DNA of 64,000 bases, from assembly GCA_023935145.1 (NCBI GenBank), contig CM043699.1, forward strand, positions 73,241,138 to 73,305,137, in the 5' to 3' direction. Positions 46,878 through 59,285 of this stretch are shown in pieces. The position numbers and the translations under genes are program-made. Within the stretch, counting starts at the first letter, position 1; the number at the start of each line of letters is the position of its first letter. The DNA comes from Bretschneidera sinensis (lineage: Eukaryota; Streptophyta; Magnoliopsida; Brassicales; Akaniaceae). The notes beneath the pieces are model-generated. The model did no database searches, was not told the origin of the DNA, and worked only from the letters and a program-made list of their open reading frames with translations.

Positions 46878-47856
46878 TGTTGGAAATCACCTTGACAAGA
46901 TGCCCAGGTAGTAATCTTCCAAACACCCAAGTCTAGAATGACTTATAAAGAAACGATACAACAACCAAAGCAAGAAAGAAGACAAGCAATTGTTATCGAG
47001 GTTCGGCAATAGCCTATGTCCCCATGAGTTCCTCTGAACTCTTTGCACTAAATCAATGGTTCTTACAATCACAGCAACCCCTCTCCAAGAATCCACAAGT
47101 TCTTAAAGAAACAAAGAAGAGGATAAGAAAGTGATAAGGTCTTGAGGTACCCTGGAACTTTTCCCCTTGGAAATTCCACTTACAAGTCCCTTGAATCCCT
47201 TTTCTATACTAATCTCTCTCTTTACAACCAGCCTCTCCAATGAGTCCCTCTTATATGTCTATGTCTTTGCACTCTCATACAATTCTCTCATTCACATGTT
47301 CTGTCACAATTGTTGTTGAGAATGAAGCTAGGTGACCCTTTATATAGTGCACCAACTTCTTGTCCAATCTTGAGAGTCAACATCCACCCTTAGATCTTGA
47401 TGACCAATCAACCATAGCTCTCCATCAATCCTAAGTGATGCTGTGCATTTTAACCTTGCACCCATGCATTTAACAAGAGGCTGAATCAAGTGGAATATGT
47501 GTGCATCAGTGTGCCTAGCGCCTAGGCACTGAACAAGGCGCGCTGCGGCCTTAGGCAAAACCCCTTTTCACCACTTTCTTGTCGCCACAGCCTTGGTGAG
47601 GGAGAGTTGCGGTGCTGCCCTCCACCAAGACTTCCTCCTTGATGGGTGCCATGGCCTGGAAAGAGCAAGGTTGCGGTGCACACTGAAGCTGGACCCTTCA
47701 CAGCTGTGCGCACTTCTTTATCTTGCTGAATGGAGAGGTGTGCACACACCGAAAGTGAGGCGCACACTTATGTGTACTCCTTTAACATGCTGAAATTCAT
47801 TCTTCCACCTCTTGTTGAAACCTTAACCATGTTTAAACCTTAGACAAATTCCAATA
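46878..47856 (-). repeat. 5' LTR of Copia-2 (about 979 bp)
   Basis: TGTTGGAAATCACC at the left, CCAATA in place of CCAACA at the right. The minus-strand TATA complement CTTTATATAG is at 47338-47347, in the same context as 32799 in Copia-1. The flanking TAGCTGAAATTG belongs to the 200-bp array. Confidence 0.83.
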
Positions 47857-48675
47857 GCTGAAATTGTGTGTTTTTGAGATTAGGGTTTGGTGAGGTCTAT
47901 CTCTTAGCAATTTTGTACTCCATTAATAAATTATAATGAAATCTCTCACATCATTGCCTGTGGACATATGAGGTTTTTCGTTAAATCATGTAAATAATAT
48001 GTGTTCTATTTCTTTAATTTTCTACGCTATTAATAACAAACTCTCCATATTTAGTTTTTGGTAGCAAAAAGTAGGTGTATTGGGGATTAGGGTTTGAAGG
48101 CATCTATCTCCTGGAAAATTTATAATCCATTTGATTATAGTGAAATATTTTTCATCATTTTTCGTGGACGTTAGAGTCTCATCGTTCAACCACATAAATT
48201 TTGATTTTTTTTCTTAAATTTTAGTGCCATTTCTAACAAACTCTCCAAATTCAGTTTTTGGTAGCTGAAATTGGGCGTACTGGGATTAGGGTTTGCAGAG
48301 TTCTATCTATCAGTAATTTTGTACTCTATTCGACTATAGGGAAATCTATCTCACCATCGCCCATAGGTAGAGGCTATTTATCTCATAACCATGTATATTA
48401 TAAGTGTTATGTTTGTTTAACTTTTTTGCTCTATTATTAACAAACCTCTCTATTAAGGTAGCCAAAAATGGCTGTATTAAAGGTTTGTAGAGTTCTATCT
48501 TTCTACAATTTTGTACACCATTCGATTATAGTGAAATATCTATCATCATAGTCCATGGATATAGGAGTTTTATAGCTAAACCACATAAATTCTATATGTT
48601 CTGTTTGTTTAATTTTATGCGCTATTCTTAACAAACTCTTCTTATTCACTTTTTTTGTTGCTGAAATTAACAAAT
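47857..48675 (+). repeat. Tandem array of about 200-bp monomers (right part, about 4 units)
   Basis: Same landmarks as the left part. AACAAACTCTCC-like sites at about 48034, 48233, 48437 and 48628 give spacings of 199, 204 and 191. It starts near the beginning of a unit, whereas the left part stops about 55 bp into one, so some bases were lost at the break. Confidence 0.88.
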
Positions 48676-49295
48676 GGAACAAAACTTCCTTAGCAAACAA
48701 AGAAAAAAGCAAGCAAAAATGAATTTTTATTTGTTTTTCAATTAAAAAGACATTTCATTAGTAAAATAATGTGTAGTAACTGATTGGTAATGAAATTCAC
48801 CAACTACCTCAATGTAAAGCCTATCGTAGCGTGATTCGATTACTAGTTAATCTTTCTACACCAATGAATCAATCATTTCTAAACTGTGCAGTACATCTCC
48901 ACATCAATTATCCTATCCACCATTCTCCTAACCATCATTCTCATCTTGATTATGTTGTACTTATTGAGGACGAGGAGGAAAAAGTAAGCAGAAAAGTCGA
49001 AATTACCCCAAATGAACTCCATTAGGACATCAACCTCCCTGGCTTCGTAGTACTTTTTATGATCCTAAAGGGTTGATCGTGGTCGCTTAGTAAAAACCCA
49101 AAGCTTTTTTCTTTTTTAGCTAGTAATCTTCTTTGATCGGATAGACATTTATTTGATCTTTTCTGTTAAACTTCTCCATTATGTTCATGTTGATTTCATT
49201 AAGAAATTATGTTTCACTCATATAATGGTGGTGGTCTAGTACATGGGTTTTAAAACTTTAAGGCTTAGTGTTGTAATCAACAATTAAAATAAACG
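48676..49295. other. Unassigned sequence
   Basis: About 620 bp without recognised repeat or protein similarity. A 64-codon frame at 48831-49025 has an acidic patch (EDEEEK) but no family was recognised and it has no support as a gene. It may be a host fragment or the interior end of the Tat-type relic that follows. Confidence 0.35.
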
Positions 49296-50300
49296 TTGAC
49301 ATCCGATTTCATTCTAAAATTTTGAACGGCCTATGTGTAGGTTTCTATGATGAATCTTTGATCCCAATGCACTCAGACTTGGTAACTGCAGAGGTTTGAA
49401 TTTAATTTTGGGTTAGAACCAATTACAAGCAATTTTTGTTCAATCCACTAAATACACCTTAAGCTTAAAAGCCTTCAATTCATTTTTCTCTTACCTCAAA
49501 ATCCACTAAATCCCATTGATTTTTGCTAGCCCAAAACACTTTTGGCCTAAAATCCAAGTCCAAGAAGACTATTGAAATTTGTGAGTGAATTTCCAATTTC
49601 ACCCTCCACTTGGCACCTTTTAATTGATTCCAACTTTTTAAGACAAGCTCTCTCTTTTGCATAAAAAAATTGTTTCTTTCTCTCCTCTATGTGGCTAGCC
49701 ATGTGAGTGCCGAATGAAAACTTTTTCTTCTCTTATTTGCCTTGTTAAATGAACACTTCGTTTCTAAGCTTTTACCCTTTCTCATATATCAAAGTCTACA
49801 ATCTATACCAAAAAAATTACACTTTTTCTCCTTAGAAAAACAACACTTTCTCACTAAAAAAACTACACCTTTTCTTCTATCCTTGGTCAGCCATGTGAGT
49901 GCCAAAGGAAGAGATTTTATTCTTCCCTTTTGGCATAGTTAGTTGGACTTTTCCTTTGCAAGCTCCCACACTTTCCCATGTGTCAAAGGCCACCTTTTCC
50001 ACATAAAAAATTATCCTTTCTTCTTCCACTATCGTCGGCCAAATGTGTGCTACCAAAGAGGAAAGTTTTCCTTTCTTCTTGCCTTGTTAAACTCATCATA
50101 ACACATGAAGTTTTCACCTCAAACATTGAACCACTCTAAAGAGGGGAAGTCTTCCTCTATTTTTTGCTTTGTTAACCCATGTTTCCTTTTCAAGCTTACA
50201 CCTTTTCCACACCAAAATTGTTCCCTCTTTCCCTCCATGGGTGGCCATATATGTGCTACCAAAGAGGAGGTCTTCCTTTCCCTTTTTGCTTTGTTAAACT
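49296..50300 (+). repeat. Tat-type LTR relic
   Basis: TTGACATCCGATTTCATTCT then AAAATTTTGAACGG, and the shared CCCAATGCACTCAGACT, match the Tat LTR start at 9786. The inside holds four degenerate units around GGC(C/T)A(T/A)(G/A)TGTG(T/A)GTGC (49697, 49893, 50036, 50243). It is cut at 50300 by chromovirus D. Short open frames here are low complexity. Confidence 0.6.
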
Positions 50301-52897
50301 TGTAATGACCCATCCCTGAGTGGGCCCTACTCGAGGAGGTATCATCACCTTTCAGCTCTGAGCACCTAGATCTATATGCGAACATGCAAAGCTCACCAAG
50401 AATACAAATATTTTTTTTTTCAAGTGTCACAATTTTACACAATCACATATTTATAACAGAATAATCTTTACAAAACGTCAAACTTTAACTAGATTCAAAT
50501 AAAAGAAAACTCCTTCAATACAAGTCTCAAATATTTTCTTTACAAAAACTAGACCATAACAAAAATAATTTTTAAACTCTTAACAAAGAGACCAAAGGAT
50601 GAGGATGCTGTAGTAAAGAGCCTTTAAGGACTCCTTCAACTTTAACCATAAATTTTTCGGTGCTACCTGAAATGTTAGTAAAAATAAAAGGAGTGAGCTA
50701 GAAGCTTAATTAGAAATACATTACTATAAGTTATAGTAAAAGAACAATTATCAATTTAATTACAAGATTTAATGCATAAATTTTTTATTTCCAACTACGC
50801 GTAATATTGTTCTTAAATTTCTTCCATTTACTTTTCTTATTTACTTGACAGAAAACTATCATTTAGACAAGAGTTCACCACATTTTGTTTTCTTAGTTTA
50901 AATTCGAATAGATAATTCTTAACAGATATCACACAACATATGGTCAACAAACATATAAGGAGTTTCTATCTCTACACCTTTCTATTACCACAACAACATT
51001 TACACCCCTCATCGGGCTCAACACATCTCTTGGCTCTCATGGGCTAATTACAACGTATGCCTCTCATGGGCCAACCACAACACACGCCCCTCATAGGCCA
51101 ATCACAATGATGCCTCCATAAAATATAATGCTATGCAATGTAATGAAATACATAATCATATCACTGCCCCTTACTAGGCTAATCTCATCATCACGGGGAC
51201 GTCCCCATGTATTGGTATGTCCAATCATCATATCAAATATCAAATATTTGGAAACCCCCTTGATCTGGGTTGGGTCCTACCCATCCAATATTTGTTCGGT
51301 ACCCTTACACTTCTTATGGGGAAGCCCCTACCACAATCTCAGCACTCTCACTTCTTATAATACGTTAACTATATATATAGCATGAAATGCATTCATGAAG
51401 CAATGAATATGTACTCAAGTATTTATCAACCAAACGTATCATAATTTCACAACAATCTAATCAATCATCTTCATCACAATGTCTCAACACATCTACGAAA
51501 AATTTATCTCTAAACTAATACCTTATACATTCATTTCTCCACATATATTTATATAAGCCTTAATACGTTATTCTTTATTTTTTTATACTAAAAATCTTCA
51601 ATACACACACACACATTTCGTATAATTCTATTATTATGATTTTTCATCATCAATTATGTTTTTCGTATTTTTATTTCTAATTTTTACAATCTAATATGCT
51701 AACAAAAAGTAAGGTGTACTCACCTTGCCGAGCCAAAACACAACTTGTGTTTTTCTTCTAGCCTTTGGTATTTCTCTTCAATCACACCTAATAATCATAT
51801 ATATACTCAGTAAAATTATCCAAAATACAAATGAATAATTAATACCAAAACACACTACTAATTTTTATACAAGCATAAAAACCATAAGTTAAGTTGTAAG
51901 CTCTCCTCCACTTTATTTAAATCTTTTTGCAAGTTCATTCTATAAATTTTTAAAGCAAACAAGATCCTTTCAAGACCCTTTACTTCCAAACTTTATCATG
52001 TGTTAAAGCTCAAAATATTTTTGGAGGGATTTAGGATTGAAATTGTTAAGGAAAAATTGACTTATTTTGCAAAAACAGGCCTAAAAAATAGCTTCAGAGC
52101 ATTGGACAGTCGACTACTACCTGGTCCTAAGCCACATAGTCGATTATTCTCTTTGGACAGTCGACTGTTTGGTCGAGTCTTTTGGAAAATCTTTTCGAAA
52201 AAAATTATTTTTCTTCAAATTTTCACGTACATCACATGGGATCTTCAAATCCTTTCAAAGCACAAGTTCTTAGGAATTTAAAAACCAAAACTTTACATTA
52301 CCCAAGCAAAAGAAATGAATTTAAAGCTCTGAAATCAACACTAAATAATAAAAACCTAACTTTACTTAACAACCATTTTCTTCAAGATTTTCTTAAACTA
52401 AACCTCAATTTCATACTCTAAGAACTCGAATCCTTAACTTAGGAAGCATATTTGAAGAATTACAAGAAAGAAAAGAAGGATCTTTACCTTGATCCTTGGT
52501 TGAAATGTCCTCATCATCCTTTTTTCTCTCCCTTTCTCTTCTTCTCTTTCCTTTCTCTCTTTCTATCTTCGTTTCTCTTTTTCTCCCTTCTCCTTCTCGG
52601 TACTTCTAGAGAGTTCCAGTAAAAATGCTTGTCTCTCAACCCCTCAGCCATATTTATATTAAACTTTTTCTTTAATTGCAAAAACAGCCTTCAATTCTTC
52701 CGTTCTTCTAATACCCACCCTAAAACTCTTTAAAACATAACATTTATCCCTTGACACATTCTATCTCTTAATTCTTATTTCAATTACTTGGTTCCAAGCT
52801 CCACAAACCCCAATACTAAAACAATTTCAAACAACGAAACACGTCGAAGCTAGATATCAAAATTAAAATATTCATTTTTAAGGTACCAGGCTCTACA
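50301..52897 (-). repeat. 3' LTR of chromovirus D (2597 bp)
   Basis: On the + strand TGTAATGACCCATCCCTGAG ... GTACCAGGCTCTACA. ATTCTCCCCAACTT that follows is the complement of the polypurine tract. It has three units of the 27-bp CCAAT array at 51038-51108 and an AC microsatellite near 51600. Confidence 0.85.
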
Positions 52898-55800
52898 ATT
52901 CTCCCCAACTTATAAAAATTTTGTCCCCGAAATTTACTTGATCATAGTCCACAAAACTAATAAGGTTTAGCACCTTCCAAGTCTATCCCAAAACCCGACC
53001 ACATTCCTTACAATTTACATCTTTAACACAACTCGTAGTTATAGGGTTAAACTTCTATTCACTATCATCTTGAACTTTTTATCCATTGAGATTAACCAAC
53101 CATTTTCACCAATATGACTAAATTTACTACTTTAATAAACTCTGACCTGATCTATTAGAAACTCTTTTTACTTAGTGAGTGATGGTCGCCCTTCTACTAA
53201 CTTCTCATCCTCATAAAGCGTTCTCTCTTATCATTTTACATTTCTTTTCCTCGATTCCATTCCTCCAGGTTATTAAACTTGGTGTGGCCTTTAAAATTTT
53301 GTCTTCTCCAAGATATGCTCTTTATAAGGTTCTTTACTAATTTATCACCTCATCATCTTGTTTAGTAATTTCTTCTCCAACTAGATATCAAATTTAGGAT
53401 CCGCCGACGACATTATCATAATTTTTGCATTTAATTTAACTTACCCCTTTAATTAATTTTCTCAACCCCTTTTTGCTTCACAATTTTAAATTCCTTATGG
53501 AAAAGAAAAGTTACTCACGAGCATGCATTTTGATCATTTAAGAAATTCTAACACCCTTTTACAAGATAATTCTATTAGTAACTTAATCTCTCTACTTAAC
53601 GAGTTTTTCTTAGCTTAATCCAACTTTCTCACTTAGACAACTTCAACAATTTTCCTGATTTGCCCTTACTTTTTACTTGCACCTTCCAATGATTTTTATC
53701 CATATAACTCTTCCTTCGGTAGGGATTGTACTTTAAGTTTACTATCTTTTTCATTTCTTTTAGAATTATTCCATTCGTTTGCATCTCTTCATAAATTAAA
53801 TTTTCTACTCAATTTTTTCGTGTCACGTACTATACATCTTGCGTCCAACCAAAATTTCTCCTTCTTAGAAAACTCTTGAAGGTATACTTTAGATAACTTT
53901 CCATCCAGAATTTCTAAGAGTACCACTATCACTTATCTGATTAACCATCAGTCTTTGCATAAGTAAATTCTCACTTTTTCTTTTCAAGGAATAGTTTTCT
54001 CCAACTCCCAGAGTTTTATTCGAACACGTAACATATCAATTGTACAAAGCCTCTTCTCTTAAAGCTTGGTTTTCGTCTCTTTAACAATTCATTCCTTTAT
54101 ACCTCTAATCCTTCTTCCCTTCGACTATTCTAACTCTAATATTATTGATAGTTTCACAACTTCAAGAGTAATCCTCATAGGACTTTTCAACCAAATACAA
54201 ATTTAAATACTAATCTGCCAATTCTCATATCAACTTAATAAACTCTCAATTATTTGTCCTCTCATCCTGCTCGTTAATCTTATCATGTTATTCTACCATT
54301 TCTTAATTCTTATTAACTAAACCTATCCCATTGCTTATAGAAATTATTCTCTTAATTCAACTTAACTCCTTTCATTAATTTTGAGAACCATAATATTTAT
54401 TTCTCAAATCCATATTCACCTTTATAACAAACCTTTTCTACGCTCGAAATACTCTCTTAACTTAACTACACCTTCAACTCCAAGTTTTTCCTTATAACAA
54501 TCTAACTTTCTAACCACAAGTTGTAGATTAAAATCCATCGAGTTCATTTAACTTACTTTCACTAGTAGTCCTTGAACAAGGTAATTCACGATCACATCAT
54601 GCAACCATTATTCATTTCACTATTTCTCTCGCTTAACAAGTTCTCCTAATTCTATTCTTTTCGAGTGTGCTCCTTACTTCCTTGCTTCTTAATTTAATAG
54701 ATTTTCTCTTATAGTCTCTTCCTATACCTTATTACTAGCCATTGTCACAGTGAGGGTCAAAACCAATTGTCTCAAGTCTTAATTCTTCCATCAGATTTTC
54801 ATACTACAATTACTCAATATCCATGCCTACATCTCATTCATCATGATCGTCCTAAAATTCTCATACTTTACCGAACTCTTGATCTTCTATCAATAATATT
54901 CTTAACATGTTCATTTACAATGTAATCTCCTTTGCTAAGTGCACCAATTATATTCTTCATTAGTCACCGTCCTTCCTAATGCTCCAAGTAATATAAAACT
55001 CTTGAGTTCACTTACAATATTGATCAATCAGTCTTTTTCATTCTTAACTCTAAACTCAAGGCCTTCTAAGTCTTTGATTAAATCCATCCTCTTCTTATAC
55101 CACACTTCATTTAACCTTAAGATTTGAAACGAATTTCATTATGCAATTCTCCTTTACAACTTCCCACATGATAATTATACTCTTTAAGTAATTCCAGTTA
55201 AAACATATAATTGGTCCTCAACTAAGATCTTCCACTTCGAATCCAATATAAGACACTCTAATTGAGTCCATAAAATCTTTGCTTAAGGAAAAAACACTTT
55301 CCATTTCATTTCTCTTAAAGTCCCAAGATGCCACAAAAACTATACTTGTAATATACCCAACAACAACATTTATTATTCGAATAACTTCTTTCGTTAAACC
55401 ATCACTAAATCTTACTAAACCTACCTTATACTAACCACTTATCAAACAACTTTCTCTTACCTCTTAGTCAAAAATTTCATCTAGATCTCCACTAGTATTT
55501 TAATCATTCTTCTAAGGTCTCACTTCATTAAGAAGTATTTATAATTTCTACAAATCAAAACAATTTCCTCCACTCTCAAACTTACCCACAATTTCTAATT
55601 ACTCACATAACCCGAACTTTCAAGGTGCTTCCATCCTGATACCTAAACAACTATTTTTCTCCATTCTCAACACATGATCATACATACAAACCTACTACTC
55701 AAGGCTCCATCTATTTAAGCTTACCATTAAATAAATGACTACTTCTTAAGTCAACATTTTACATAAATCACAAATTTTCTATTACAAACACTTTCGTACA

Positions 55801-56360
55801 CACAACATGAAAGGAAAATCATTACATGGAACATTCATATATAACTCAATAAAATGTATATCTTCAATTAAATCACCTCATTTTACACTCACAATATTCT
55901 ACTCTTAACAATACTTTCAAATCATATGATATATAAGTCAATAATATTTTATTAAAGCAAGGTTTTCAAATAGACATAACTCTTTTCTTTTTAAGACCCT
56001 TCCTCAACTTTCACTTTCCAACATTGTCATCGACTCACTAATCATATACAAACGTTTTACACATATAAATGATACATCAATCGTAACACTTCATCACACC
56101 AAGTAATCATATCAACATCATATCAAGGTAATCACACCAACAATTCTCACAAAAGGCATTAATATAAAAATTGGAAAACATTACAAATCAATTCAAACAT
56201 CATCAAATTCACTCACTATCCAAACACAATTCATCTTAATTCAAATCTTAAAACATCTTACACCCACCTAACCCAACTCTGATTACAACTTCTAACGACA
56301 TCCTTTCCAACTCTATACAACTATCTCTCTACAACCATCCCATGCACTATGCACCATACC
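52898..56360 (-). other. 3' internal region of chromovirus D, non-coding
   Basis: 3.4 kb of AT-rich sequence without credible frames. The first 2 kb are collinear in patches with 24172-26160 of element C. 55780-56360 has no clear counterpart. Much longer than a usual 3' untranslated region of a chromovirus. Confidence 0.55.
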
Positions 56361-57500
56361 ACTAAGGAGTTTCTATCTCTACGCATTTCTATTACCACAA
56401 CAACATTTACACCCCTCATCAGGCTCAACACAACTCTTGCCTCACATGGGCCAATTACGACGTACACCCCTCATGAGCCAATCACAACACATGCCCCTTA
56501 TGGGCCAATCACAGCACATTCCCCTCATGGGCCAATCACAATGATATATCTATAAAATATAATGCTATGCAATGTAATGAAATGCACAATCATATCACTG
56601 CCCCTTACTGGGCTAATCTAATCATTACGAGGACGTCTCCCCACGTACTGGTACGTCCAATCATCATATCAAATATCAAATCTTTAGAAGTCCCTTTGAT
56701 CTGGGCTGCGTCCTACTCATCAAATATTCGTTTGGTACCCTTACACCCCTTGTGGGAAAGGTCCTACCACAATCTCACCACTCCCCTCCCTCTTATAATA
56801 CATTAACTATATATATAGCGTAAAATGCATTCATGAAGGAATGAATATGTACTAAAGTATTTATCAACTAATCAAATCATAATTTCACAACAATCAAATC
56901 AATCATCTTCATCACAATTTCACACATAACAATTTCTTAACATATCTACATCAAGTTATCTCTAAACTCATACTTTATACATTTATATCTCCACATATAT
57001 TTATAGAACATTTAATACATTATTCTTTAATATTTTCATACTAAAAATATTTTATACACACACATTTCTTATAATTGTACTATTGTGATTTTTTCATCAT
57101 CAATTTTGTTTTTCATATTTTTAGTTCAAATTTTTACAATCTAATACACTTACTAAAAGTAAGGTGTACTCACCTTGCCAAGCCAAAATTCAACTTGGGT
57201 TTTTCTTTTACCCTTTGGCATTTCTCTTCAATAACACCTAATAAGCGTATATACACTCAGTAAAATTATCTAAAATATAAACAAATAATTAATACCAAAA
57301 CATACTACTAATTTTTATACAAGCATAAAAACTATGAGTTAAGTTGTAAGCTTTCCTCCACTCTATTTAAATATATTGCAAATTCATTCTAGAAATTTTT
57401 AAAGCAAACAAGATCCTTTCAAGACCATTTACTTTCAAACTTTATCAAGTTTTAAAGCTCAAAATATTTTTAGAGGGATTTAGTATTGAAATTCTTAAAG
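56361..57500 (-). repeat. Chromovirus LTR fragment joined to integrase
   Basis: Homologous to about 50950-52045 of LTR D, from AAGGAGTTTCTATCTCTAC to GATTTAGTATTGAAATTCTTAA, with four units of the 27-bp array (56445-56545). Both ends are internal LTR positions, so neither is a natural terminus. Confidence 0.78.
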
Positions 57501-59285
57501 CTGCATACCCTTGGCTTTTTGGAAGCCTCTCCAAAATCGAGATGTAAATCTAGCATCTCGATCTGACACTATACTCAAAGGTACTCCATGAAATTTTACA
57601 ATCTCAGCAACATATAATTCAACCAACTTTTTTGGACTCTAAGTAGTTCTAATAGGAACAAAATGAGATGACTTAGAAAGTCTATCTACTATCACCCACA
57701 CAATATCATGACCTCTCTGTGTACGGGGAAATCTATTTATGAAATCCATACTCATATTCTCCCATGGCCATTTAGGTACTGAAAGAGATTATAGTAAACC
57801 TGCCTGATGTTTATTATTTGATTTAACTTGCTGATCAATTAAACATTTAGAAATATAATCAGCTACATCCCTCTTCAATTCTGATGACTAATAGTTATGT
57901 TTTAATCCCCTGTACATCTTATTGTTACGTGGGTGCATCAAGTATATCGCATCATATGCCTCTCTCAATATCTCACTTCTCAACTCAGCATCATTGGGAA
58001 CACAAATCCTATATCCCAATACCAACATACCACCATCTCAAATTCTAAACTTAGATTGCTTTCCACTCAGTACTTTCTACTTGATCTTTTCTATCTGTTC
58101 ATCTTTACCTTGCATTTCTAAAAGGCGTTCTAAAATGGATAACTGTACAACTATGTTTGTTAACAATCCTCCTTTCTTATTAATATTCAATTTCATTATC
58201 AAATTTCTCAACTCTATCATCAGATTCACATTATGGGTCTCTATAGCAGCTAATTTTCCTGTGAATTTTCTACTTAATGCATCGGCTACTACATTTGCTT
58301 TTCCTAGATGGTAATGAATTGTACAATCATTATCACTAATCAACTCCATCCAATGCCTCTATCTCAAATTAAGCTCTCTCTAGGTAGGTAAATATGTGAG
58401 ACTCTTATGGTCAGTGAATATTTCACATGTGACTCCACACAGTTGATGTCTCCAAATCTTCAAAGCAAACACTATGTTAGCCAACTCTAAGTCATGGGTC
58501 AGATAGTTTCTCTCACGATTCTTCAATTTCTTAGAGGTATATGCTAAAACTTTCCCATGTTGCATCAACATACATCCCAACCCTTGATGCGAAGCATCAC
58601 TATATACCACAAATCCTTTATCACTAGAAAGAAGGACTAACACTAGAGTGGTACTCAATTTCTCTTTCAATAATTGAAAACTCTTTTGAAACTCCTCAAA
58701 CTAGACAAATTTTACCTCTTTCTTGGTCAATCTAGTCAAAGATGTTGTGATTATTGAGAAATTTTGGATAAACCTTATGTAATAACCAGTCAATCCCAAA
58801 AAACTTCTAATTTCAGTTACATTGGTAGGTTTCTCCCAATTCAATATTGCTTCAACCTTCTGAGGATAAACTGCTATTCCTTCTCCAGATACTACATGTC
58901 CCAAGAAAGTTACTTCATTCAACCAGAACTCACATTTAGAAAATTTAGCATACAATTTCTCACTCCTCAGAATTTCTAACACAATTTCTAAATGCTTACA
59001 TGTTCTTCCCCACTATTATAATATACTAGAATATCATCAATGAATACAACCACAAATTTATCAAGAAGATTTTAAACACTCTATTCATTAAATCCATAAA
59101 TGCAGCTGGAGAATCTGTTAACCCAAATGGCATCACTAAGAACTCATGGTGACTATAACGTGTCCTAAAAGCAGTCTTAGTCATGTCTCTTTCTTTAATC
59201 CTCGGTTAATGGTATCCTGATCTCACGTCTATCTTAGAAAACACCCTCGCTCCCTACAACTACTCAAACATATCATTTATTCTGG
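57501..59285 (-). pseudogene. Chromovirus D RT, RNase H and integrase (partial)
   Basis: Minus strand from 59285: RT pieces ([38 protein letters not shown], then VFIDDIL in a second frame near 59040), 58982-58701 ([24 protein letters not shown]), RNase H 58670-58380 ([26 protein letters not shown]), 58349-58077 (YHLGKANVVADALSRK), then integrase with MDFI near 57745 and [12 protein letters not shown] near 57550. The catalytic Glu and chromodomain are absent because the break at 57500 comes first. Athila E is inserted in the RT. Confidence 0.85.

Larger units (their letters stand above)
42585..47856 (-). mobile_element. Ty1/copia Tork-type element, Copia-2, multiply deleted
   Basis: Reverse element of the same subfamily as Copia-1. 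Present: 226 bp of the 3' LTR (42585-42810), decayed RNase H, RT, integrase, protease and gag, leader, and 5' LTR 46878-47856. Compared with Copia-1, segments are missing from the middle of gag, the RT core, a site before SMEDGKL, and RNase H. It cannot be autonomous. Confidence 0.87.
50301..59285 (-). mobile_element. Chromovirus-type Ty3/gypsy element D, rearranged
   Basis: Reverse orientation. From right to left: RT cut by Athila E at 59285, RNase H, integrase to 57501, then an LTR fragment (57500-56361), a 3' internal region, and a complete LTR (52897-50301). The LTR fragment lies where the second half of integrase should be, so the element is a product of rearrangement or of two copies joined. 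Left flank AAACT; the right flank is outside the window. Confidence 0.75.

Noticed and set aside
48831..49025. 64-codon frame as a host gene exon
   Set aside because: No recognised family, no splice-site or neighbouring exon support.
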